From NCBI RefSeq assembly GCF_027942865.1, contig NC_134508.1, positions 32,423,466-32,487,465 of the forward strand: DNA of 64,000 nt. The letters are read 5' to 3'. The notes under the pieces were generated by a model that did no database searches, was not told where the DNA came from, and saw only the letters and a program-made list of their open reading frames with translations. The DNA comes from Odontesthes bonariensis (lineage: Eukaryota > Chordata > Actinopteri > Atheriniformes > Atherinopsidae). The position numbers and the translations under genes were made by a program. This document shows positions 54,141 through 64,000 of this stretch, piece after piece (position 1 is the stretch's first letter; each line of letters opens with the position of its first letter).

Positions 54141-54552
54141 ACCATTTTTATAAATAGCAACATCTTTTTCCTCTAGCGCTACCATGATGTTGACACATCT
54201 GTGTTTATGATTACTGGCGGTTATGTTTAATCCCCTGATATTTGCAGAAGTACCAGCAGGTCAAAGTTTTCGATTGTTTAGTGAAATATCTCAACATCTA
54301 CTTACAGTAAATGATTTGGACAAAAACATTTTAATTCAATATTCAGATTGGCACAATGGATATGGTGATTATCTGACTTCTCCTCCAGTATCAACATTAG
54401 TTTGATATAGCTGGTCATTTTCACATAGGCCACCTTGAGGTTTCCCACATGGTAAGGCCAAGAGTTACAATATTTCAGGGATTCAATCAAGCACTTTCAG
54501 GTAAATAATCTCACAGTTATTGGATGAATTCTCATGGAACTGCTACATTTAC

Positions 54553-54605
54553 AGTACTGTGCATAAATAAGTCTTAAGCCACCCCCCATTTCTTCATATA
54601 GTGCC
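54553..54605 (+). repeat. diverged dispersed repeat, copy 2
   Basis: CAGTACTGTGCATAAATAAG..CTTAAGCCACC..CATTTCTTCATATA, the same wording as 1908-1965. Boundaries unknown. Confidence 0.45.
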
Positions 54606-56762
54606 AGGAGAGTGTAGTTCTTTGATCAATTGTCTGCCATGTGTTAAAACACACCACTAGGAGCCTGTCCAAAGAAAACTTTGACAGATCTTAAGGTAAT
54701 GCCTGAAAAGTTATTGCTCAAGACCACTTTAAAAGATAACAAGTAAATCTGGCTCATTGGATGCAAAAACAGTGCAAAAAAAAGTGAGGGCTGGCTAGAG
54801 ACTTTCCAACAGCACTGTTTGTGTCCATCAGGTTGGATTGAATTAACTTTGGTAACGACATGGGGCTCGAGTTGTCTGGCCTTCTCACCACCACCACCAC
54901 CTGAAAGGCAACAAAAAACACAAATCGTGATCAAGCTTCTCCTTACGCATCATCACCATTTCAGTGCCCACGTTCGCTCAAAGCAATGCTGTGTCTGAGC
55001 AGCTTTATCGAGCTGTATTTGTGGAAGTTATCTCTCTTCACTCCTACTTCATTTTATTTCATTTTTTTATGTGATTCACCTTTATGAAGCTATACCTCCA
55101 CAGCTGCTTCGGGCTCTTATTCTGCCTCTAATCTCCATGCAGAATTACCTCTGCGCCTTCCTCTCATCTGTTACAGTTTCTTGCAAATAAAGTTCAGCGT
55201 GAAGCAATCACAAGGTATCCTCTGGCTGAATAATTGAATTCAGTCAAACCTTTTCTCCGTGTCACTCTGTCCTCGAGCAGGAATATCAGCAAATGAGCCC
55301 AGCATGATTTAAAGTTCATATAAAAGGCAGACCGCTCAAGTGATGCAGCATCTCTGACTCATGTGATGGGGTTGCTGTATTCGTTGGTGATGCGTTGTGT
55401 CCTGACTGGTCACTGCTTTGTCAAGGGTAACGTCAAAGGCAATGAAATGATGCATCCCTCTTGAAGGAAGGCTGGCTTCCTTTTACAGCAGAGTTTTGGC
55501 AGCGTTCCCAGAAGCTCTAATAAGTGTAATGGTGAAATTGGCACTCTCACCAGAGTCCTGTCGTTGCTTTTCATTAACAAATGCTTCACATCTAAATCAG
55601 CTGGATAGACTGTCAGAGCCCACTTTTAATTTGCTTCACATTTGAGCTGTTAAGGAGGAAAAGGATGACTGTCGAGCACAAACATAGTCATTCTTGATTT
55701 TGTCGAAGAGTGAAAGCTGTTTTAAGACACAGTGTTTTGGTAAAAGATGCTTTAGAAAAAGGGACGTTTAATGCTTCACATTGTAGTTCTCACAGCTTAG
55801 CCTCATATAGCTTTCTATTGGTATAAAACATGAAGTTGCAGTCTTTTGTAGGAAGACTGATCTATTGATTTTTGATAGAATTAGACTAGCTTAAGTCAAT
55901 TTAATCAATTTGTTAAAACTGAGACTAAAAATATAAAATACAGGAGTATGGTAAGGAAATACAGAAAAAAAATATTGAAGAAAAGCTCAGACATGGTGGT
56001 TTTATGAGGTCCTCTTGTTCTTATATTTCATTTGACGAGAAGAAGTGACTTTTAATCAGAGAGATAACAAACTGTCAGGTGAATGTTTTATCAGTTTTGT
56101 AACCTATACTCCTCTTATACCTTAACATTTTTTGTTCAATCAAAATGACACTCTCCCTAACGGTGCAGTAGTAATCTCTGTTGCTCCAGCAGCTCATCCC
56201 ATCTTCTGCTCTCCTAAATTATTCACCGGGTGCACGTTGGATGCCTGTGAACAAGCACAGGAAGAACTACTGGTAGTTACTATTTCTGCTAGACCTGCTG
56301 AAAAAAATAGAAAAAGGAAAAAAAAAAAAACTGTCCCATCTGCCTGCCTGTACACTGCAGCAAAACCTGCCCGAGCGGTTGGGAACACACCCCCGCCCAT
56401 CCACCCCTCCTCTTCTTTTAATCTCTCTGGTCTTCACACCTCACTACACTCAGGTTCCTGCAGAGTTCCTGCTGCAGAGACCAAAAAACCAAGCTCTGTG
56501 AGAGCAGCCAAAGGCTGCTGGTTATCATCCTCCCCCTTTCTCTTCCTCACTCATCGATTCTCCAGCTTTTGTGCGTCCCTGCCTTTCCTCCTGCGTCTAA
56601 TTCTCAAAGCTCAGCACTCCTTGTCTGCCTGTGCTGAGGGGGAAAAGTGATAGTGCAAAGAAGGAAAAGAGGAGGAGCACTGTTGTTAGTGCGCCAAAGA
56701 AAACCTAACCCCCTCCCAACCCAGTTGATGACACAGAGGGTTTTTATTGAGTAGCCCCTCAG

Positions 56763-57133
56763 CCAATGAGCGAACAGTGCCGGGAAATACAGCAGTGGAT
56801 CTGCACCGGCTCTGATGCTTGTGCTGATTCCAGCGGTAGAACTATGTTAATCTGTGTGAGTGATTCCTCTCTTCTCTGATCTGAGTGCACGTCAGCAGCT
56901 CTTTGAGCCAAGAAAACTCCTGTTTCTTAGTGTTTCCTTGGAAAGCAGTACCCCCAAGTGATACTGGGATCTGCCACTACTGGGTTTTTTTCTTTTCTTT
57001 TTTTTTTTTATTTTTCAGGGTGGGATGATCCAAAGAGCAGATTGTTAAGATTTCCCTCCTGTCAAGAAAAACATATCTGACCCTGTTCTCTGATTCCACT
57101 CCTTGTTAAAGAGGCAGCACATCTCTCCTCGAG
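56763..57133 (+). promoter_or_regulatory. possible untranslated first exon / promoter of a downstream gene
   Basis: A CCAAT box (56763-56767) is followed by about 350 bases without a convincing ORF, ending at a strong donor CTCGAG|gtaagc (57133/57134). The region is richer in C/G-containing motifs than its surroundings. Inference only: no downstream coding exon is in the window to prove it. In human, ADORA1 (which has untranslated first exons) neighbours MYBPH, so it is one candidate. Confidence 0.3.
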
Positions 57134-60100
57134 GTAAGCAGCCTTTTTCCTTCTCCGTTCAAGGCAGCAACATCTATTGCAGCAGCTGTGCTGCGTGGCA
57201 GGTTGTCACAGAGGCACCTAGCCTCATTATAAACCAGCCTGAGTGTGGTGGGGAAAAAGCTCTGCAGAGAGAAACAAAGAGAGTAAATGGCTCATGAGTA
57301 ATTAGAGCAGACAATGTTAGCGATTTGCCTGTCTCCTCTCCTTTTTAATGCACAGTCCTGCAGTAATATAAAATCTGCCAGAGTGGAACTTTTAAAAGCC
57401 TGCTGGTAAGTCTTCATCCCTGGCGCATAGCCTCATGTAGTGCTGCAGTGTAATGTTACATAATAAAAATAGGGTAGAACTACGGAACAACATGAGAGAA
57501 CAACAATATTTCAACATTTCTCAGTGGTTAATTATGATTTCCTTTTTAAAAAGGGTAGAAAAATGATAAAAAAAAAAGAACAAATTATTTTCCAATAGAA
57601 AAAGGAGGTGGCTAAACTTGGCATGAAGCTTCTTTTCACGGATATCCACCTGTAATTATTCATGGTGTGTCACGTCTGGTTGGTGAGAGTCACCTCTCTG
57701 TTATACGGTGAAACACACAGAGCGCACGCAAAGTCAAATTTGCTGAGCCAGCAAGAGTGACCCAGATCAAAGTCTGCAGAGCTCTCAGTGATCAAATGAA
57801 TCTCAGCTGTCCTATTAAACTAGTCCACTGCAGCCTTGTATTGTAATGCATTTTGGTAATTTATTCCCTTTACTGACTCAAGCGGAAAGATAATAAAGCA
57901 TCAATAATGTGCGTTTGAATTTTTGCACATTAAAGTCTCTTACAGGGACTAATGCTATAACAGTGCATCTTGGAATTTGTTTTATCTCCTTATTTGTTGT
58001 TCTAGTCACATCATATGTATATGTCTCAGTTTGTTAATCATTTAAGAAGGATTTTATTTCCAACCACAGATTTGGAGGAATTTTTCTTTGCTTGTACAGT
58101 ATGTTCCTCGGCTGACAATGATGCAGGTCAGGTGACGCAGTGGTTTCTTTAGTCCCCAGGGGTGTTGTGAGTACATGACTGGGACACTCCTCAATGGGAG
58201 GACTTCCTTTTGGCCTAGTCAGAGGTGAATCAAGGGAGTGTGTAGATGCAAAATGTCACTACACACACACACAACACACAACATGTTGACACACACTGGT
58301 GCATTTTGTGCTGCAATATGTTTATGAGGCTCAGTGTAACGTATCTTGAAGAAGCATATACCGGGAATGTAAAGTGAACAGAATGAAATAAGAGAGCAGT
58401 CCTGTGGCTTCACATTTATCAATATACGCTTCAAATGTTGATATGTGTCAACCTTCCCACTCCTCATATAAGCTATTAAAACGATCATGATTAAGTTGCA
58501 AGAGGAGAGAGAACATTAAGTTCAATAGCTTTTCTTTTGAAGCCATTTTAAAGATGAAATGAAGAGAAATGAAGAGAAAAATATCAATTCTGACCAAGGT
58601 TGTGCTATTTTGCTGATTTTGTATTTGGCTGCACACTGAGAGAAGATTAGTCAGTTCTGCAGACAGTGCTTGGCTTCTGATGATGAAGTCAGCACTGCCT
58701 CTCTTTGATATGATTATACTGTTGGGTATCCCCTCTAAATAGCCTTAAGTAGCTACCATGGCAAACATGAGGAGACCATCTTTTTTAGCTAAGCTGCCTG
58801 TGTGGCTGCAGGGGCAGCCAGGCGATGTACTGTATGTGTGTTATCATCTTATCTTCTATCTATTGGACTGCCATGAAGACGTGTGGACACAACTGCAACA
58901 CCAGCAGGTCAATGTTGTTAGCGAACCTGTTAATATCTCAAAATGAACCACATCTTGGAATGAAAAGCTGGTCGAGGCAATCATTTTTTCCAAACTATCT
59001 GTCATGACGGTGTTGGTGATCCCGTTGTTCCACATAAGGTTCATGTTTGAGATTTTGTGTGGGATGTTTCAACAACTATTTTGTGGTTTGTCATGATGCT
59101 TGGTACAAGTATTCAAACCTCCTTTAGTAATACTTAGATTTTTCAGGAGTCAGATTTTCATTGCTGTTTTGATGTTCATTTACAAACTGTGAATAACAAC
59201 ATTGGACTGGAAGCAGTATTTCCACCGATGTATGAAAAAAAGAATCATACAATCACTTGATCCAGATAAGAAGGAACTGAAACACTTGAAAATCTGAACT
59301 AGCAAGGACTAAAATGATGTAACTCACCTACTGTTTCCAGCCTGAGCTGGCAAACTAGAAACTCACGTGACAGATTGACGTCTTCCCAGACATGATATAA
59401 TATCCCAGATATTTGCATATTCACCACAGTTGTTGGGTTTTGTGCCTCAAAGGTTTTCTCCAGTTAGGACAACATTATCTTGTATTCAATAACAACCACA
59501 AACAACAATCATTCGTTTAAATGTCAGCATGAATGCATTTCAAACAACTCATTGCTCTGGACTGATAGTTTTGTTTTGTTGTGAGGTCAAATGAGTCTGC
59601 ATTTGTCAATTCCCATTAAATTTGGCCAGCTTTTTAACACACTGTTAGAAAAATGTAGCTTTTGTGTTAGTCCGACTTGCGCTTGTATACTGGGACAAAG
59701 GCAATAGTCCAAATAATTGGCTTAGTTGAGGTATAATGGTGGCTCAACTTTACTGTACATGAAAACTTCCTGAGTATTTCTGCTCAGTAACAGCCTCCAG
59801 AACCTAACCTGCTGATTAGTAATTCACTGATGATGTATATAATCTGGGTTAAGAATTACTCCTGGTTGTTGATAGTTGTTTCCATTGCCTGGAGTCTCCA
59901 GTTCAGTCCCTCTAAGTTTCCACATGACCGTTCCTCCTGAGGAGAGGTGTGTATGCCTGGAGCACCACTGCTGCTTAATGGTTCATGAAATGGGAGGCTT
60001 CATTGCAGCCCATAATCCTGTACTCACTATTCTTATTCACAGGCTACAGAGAGCATCAGTGTACTTAGACCACACCTAAGATTGTATTTTATACCTAAAC

Positions 60101-63100
60101 GCTACACATAGGTTTGTGTGTAAAGAACACTTCAACCTTTACTAATTCATTAGATATAAATAACTCCAGTCTATGAAATCACATTTAATGATGAAATTTT
60201 GAGTAGAGATTTTGACAGCTATTGCAAAATGAAGTCACAGGAATGTTTTACAGACTTTGCTGGTTCTTCAGTGTGTTTTCACTTTCAGTTCACTGCCTGG
60301 GTATACAGTAGGAATAACTTAACTCTGACATATAAGGAGGGATGTATCAATATGTACCTCAGAAATGGAATCTCTGCCCTCTTTTTCCTTAGATACATTA
60401 AGTCTGTGTGCAACAAACCATTAAATGTTGATGAAGACTGAGCTTTTTGTGGTCATCCAGTGGATCAGAGGAGATGTTAAATCTTTGGAGGGCTACTCTG
60501 AGGATCACATAAAAAATTATGCTGCAAGCCAGATTTACAACACAGTCTGAAAAAACAGCAGAAGAAGAGGAGCGAGTGACGGGGAGCACAAGAGGTCTTT
60601 TATGTTAGGTGAAATAGCCAAAGTCAAACATGAGCTGACAGAAAACCAATTAGACATCTTGATAATTAATTTTTCAAGCACTTTTCTGGTTCCACCATCT
60701 GCAGTCCTCCATAACTTTAGTATTTTGGGGATTTTCTGTCAGTTGAACAAAATATTTTAAGGCGCATTTTATATTTTAGACCAATCTGTTAGATCGATTC
60801 TTTCATTGGAAGCTCAAGAACAAGCCGGAGGAATCTCAAGCTAAATAAAGTGTTTACTGGTAGTCACACGTCAAGCATATCAGCGCTGGGTTCAGTGGAA
60901 AAGAGCTCCCGCAGGAAATCCGTCAGATTGAGCCTCGATTTCCGGGTATCATTTGCATTTATAGCCTCATAGGTTGGACTCACACTCGACCGAGTATGAT
61001 TGGACATGAGTAGGTTCAACATCCTTCGTCATATTCTCTAGATCAGCCAAACAATGTGTGTGTGTGAATCTTGCACCTGCTTTCCCAGGCTAATTGTTTT
61101 GTCTCACTATGCCTGGTTCACTTTAGGTCATCGTGGAAAAGTACAGAGACTATTTCATTCATAATGTCTACAAAGCCAATTTTAACAAAACCATCATCAG
61201 ATTTATCAAGATTCTTTTTTTCAACCTTTTTGGTTGACTCTCGGGCTGCATGGTGCTGTGGTGGGTAGCACTGTCACACACTGGGTACTCTAGCTTCCTC
61301 CCACAGTCCAAAAACATGCATGTTTTATATTTTTGCACATCATGTTTTTTTTATTGATACTATAAATTGACCATAGGAGTGAGTGTGAGAGTACATAGTT
61401 ATGTCCTTTGTCTCTATATTGGTCCTGTGATGGACTGGAGACCTGACCAGGGTGTACCCAGCCTCTCATCCAATTGTAGCTGGGATAGACTACAGCCCCC
61501 CTGTGACCCTAAAATGAATAAAGTGGATGTAGAAAAAAAAAAGAGATGGATGAATAATTCACTCTCTTAATTTCTCAAGAGTGTCATATCCAGGCTCAGA
61601 TAAACTGACTGACAACTCGTCACCAAACACCACACAAATATCACCATCACCACAGTGTGGGAATCTATTTTCACAGTCAAAAAATAACATGGTAGAAATT
61701 CTTGGTTTATAATTTTATATTGAAGAAGTTTCTCATAAAGCTGCTTTATTGCATCTTCTTTAGTCTTGTTCTGGAAGAGATCAATATGTCTCAACAGATC
61801 AATTCTGAGTGCTTCACAGACAAATGAATATGTCTGAGCAGTGAATTTGTGTTTGTGTGTGTGTCTGCCAGCATCTTCAAGTATATTTTGTAAAAGTCTA
61901 GTTAATGTTACGAAGCAAAAAGAAAACCCGGTTTTCGAGGAGGTCAAAGATCATTTTTCATGTTTCTAGTCGTGCATACAAATTAAACAGCAGTTGTGCC
62001 AGCTTTTGCTGTTTACTTGTGACACCAGCAGTGGAGCATTGAAATCAATTTCTTAAGAAAAAATATTTGTGCAACAACATGTAAGTTCCCCATGAGTAAA
62101 TATCCATGATAAATTCCTACCAGTCTAATAAAAAGTACCCTTACAAATTTTAACATGATTACCATGGTAGGAAGGAAGAAAATAAAGTTAGGATAACCCA
62201 CAAAAATCCAAATAATTTTCAATCAATTTGTAATTTTTGCCATTTCATGTCCGTTTCATGTCCAATAATTAACCCCTTCAAGCCAAAACTGTTATTCAAA
62301 TAAGCCTGTCTGGAGAATTGACAAAGAAAAAGTGAGAAAAATTAAATCTTAGTGTTGTGTTATTGTATTTCAGAAGCCTTTTTTACTTAAACTCTTCCAC
62401 GACCTCAGAGTTATTTTCTTTTATTTCAAACTTTATTACAGACTCAAAGTCTAGAATTAAAAAACAGATTACATGAAAAACAAAATATACAAATACAACA
62501 GTCTACCACAGAGGAGACAACTATGCCGATGTCTCTATAGCTGGATGTCATATAGTACTAAACTGTACATTGTGGTTCACAAATAATGCATTTTATGAGA
62601 CACACTTAGGTCTAATGAATGAATGACAATAAACTGGCTTAAGCCACCACAACACTCCAGTCATTTATTGTGAACTTGTGAACTCCTCTGACAATTTTAC
62701 AAAATGCTGTATGACTTTGTTCCTTTTTGTAGTTAATTTTGTTTCCTTGTGCATGACAAAATGACAAAGTCATGTCCCCGAATTCAATCATAGATTATGA
62801 TAAATCTTTGTTGAAAGAGCTGCCATGAAACTAATGCTGGATTATCTCCAAAACCTCGCATTAAACAACAAGGAAAACAGAGCTCATTTGCTAAAGTAAA
62901 TATTGTAATTTATTTACATATTTATCCACTGTTTGTCCATTCATTTTTTTTTCTTTTACTTTACTTTGGGCATTAAATTTTTCAGTACCATTTTACTTTT
63001 CTAACCTTTTTGCCAGGTTAGGCCACAAATCTGGTTAGGTTTGGGCATAAAGCAACATGTTTAGGTTTAAGCAACACAATAACTTGGTCAAGGTTAAAAA

Positions 63101-64000
63101 CAGCTTGTTAAAACTTTCATTTCGTGTGACAATGTGGGAGTGACGAGGCTTTTAAGCTAGAAAACAAGAAGACTTTATGTGGCTGGGGATGGGTAACGTT
63201 GTTTCTGGTTTTACAGAATGGCAAAATGCAGAATCCTTTAAACAGGATTAGGTGGAGCACAGACCTGTTTTTGAGGCTTTTATGAATGTCTTTCTGAATT
63301 AAATCCACCAGTTTTCTCGGCTAGCATCATAGAAAAGTTGCGGTAATGGAAAATGGAGGATGCCTGGATTGACATATCTATTTTGTTCTTAACTGGTCTC
63401 TGGATTTAGACCACTGTAGCACATCCTTAAAAGGTTATCTTTCCATTCAGTAAGTAGCAACACGTTTTGTGTTTTAATGAAACAGCACAGAAAGCTGTAG
63501 AAAAAATACTCTTCCCTCTTAGCAAAAGTACAAAGTGAAATGTGATATGAAATTGTTTTAAGGCTAAAGATAAAGAACATGTAGCCTGTCCAGGCAGTCT
63601 AGATGATTGTGTACTGAACTTGTACCCCTCTGGCTTCAGTTTACTTGTACTTGTCACGTTGCCCCAGATCTGTGCAGTTGTCTCTAAATATCACTCGTTC
63701 CCTCCCTTCTGCTTGCACCTTAAATACACCAATTCCCAGTTTTTGTCAGTCAGGTTCCTTTCATCTCACAGAGTTAAAAAAAAAAAGTCTGTGTGCTGTC
63801 TATTTCTGTCTTAGTTTGCCGTCGAGATGGTTTCAGTCATTATGTCACAAGAAATCAATTTGCCGAATCACATTCATAATTTGTATGTTGTAATATTATA
63901 TTTCAAAGCTACATAGCTGTTGAGGTTATGGTGGTGGAAGCTTGTTGAGGACCTAAATGCAGACAGCAGATGGGAGGCAGATAGAAAATGAAATGAAAGT
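57134..64000. other. no gene supported
   Basis: AT-rich, with random ORFs up to 126 codons that I do not recognise. The only identified element is the repeat at 61243-61553. Confidence 0.5.
61243..61553 (+). repeat. common teleost interspersed (SINE-like) repeat, internally deleted
   Basis: Contains GGTAGCACTGTCACACACTG, CTTCCTCCCACAGTCCAAAA, GTGATGGACTGGAGACCTGA and AGGGTGTACCCAGCCTCTC, ending near GATGGATGA. This wording is characteristic of a very abundant fish repeat with a tRNA-like head (recalled). The B-box part between the head and the CTTCCTCCCACAG block is deleted. Confidence 0.7.

Larger units (their letters stand above)
51026..56700. other. intergenic, repeat fragments only
   Basis: No coding exon supported. 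Contains a fragment at 51913-51980 resembling the common fish TTTA..TTTAGCACCTTTCAA..AAAGTGTTTTACAA repeat, the minus-strand Tc1-like remnant at 53860-54140, and repeat copy 2 at 54553-54605. Confidence 0.5.

Noticed and set aside
56132..56650. 172-codon + ORF
   Set aside because: Low-complexity Lys and Ser/Pro stretches, no recognised domain, and it needs no splice sites. Probably chance in a less AT-rich promoter-like region.
61567..61947. 126-codon minus-strand ORF
   Set aside because: No recognisable family, AT-biased composition and no supporting splice or promoter signals. Could be an unrecognised element fragment, but not supportable as a gene.

Overview
The window is vertebrate nuclear DNA, almost certainly from a teleost fish. 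It has AT-rich non-coding sequence, short GT-AG spliced exons, and fish-type repeats: a 5'-truncated LINE with a hexamer tail, Tc1-like and PIF/Harbinger transposon remains, and a tRNA-derived SINE. I rebuilt the gene models by hand. Exons were chosen by splice-site consensus, by reading phase carried across every junction, and by similarity to family proteins from memory. No database search was run.

Region 1 (1 to about 38,000, + strand) holds the 3' two-thirds of neuron navigator 1 (nav1). Twenty-seven coding exons, two of them microexons of 24 and 9 nt, run from 13304 to the stop at 34904. A 3' UTR of about 3.1 kb follows, with a poly(A) signal at 37974. The first of these exons begins inside a codon, so a long isoform must start upstream of the window. 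A CpG-dense stretch at 10.1-10.45 kb contains a short ORF (10370-10452) that ends at a donor in exactly the phase needed to join exon 13304. It looks like an internal promoter with its own first coding exon for a short nav1 isoform. The protein runs from a Ser/Pro/Lys-rich microtubule-binding part with an SxIP motif, through coiled coils, to a C-terminal AAA+-type ATPase domain. The nav1 introns hold most of the recognisable transposon remains.

Region 2 (38,212 to about 51,000, + strand) holds a complete myosin-binding protein H gene (mybph). A TATA box lies only about 230 bp after the nav1 poly(A) signal. Fifteen coding exons encode a predicted 598 residues: a long Ala/Pro/Glu-rich N-terminus, then Fn3-Ig-Fn3-Ig. 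Much of the N-terminus comes from a tandem array of small, mutually similar phase 1-1 exons. NAV1 and MYBPH also lie in the same chromosome band in human (1q32.1), which supports both names.

Region 3 (about 51,800 to 64,000) has no coding exon that I can support. It contains degraded repeats (a minus-strand Tc1-like fragment near 54 kb and a common fish repeat near 61.4 kb). It also has a possible untranslated first exon of a further gene ending at a strong donor at 57133.

I found no operon, CRISPR array, phage or other prokaryotic system. The most interesting items are the internal nav1 promoter/exon, the microexons and tandem acceptors in nav1, and the exon-duplication array in mybph.
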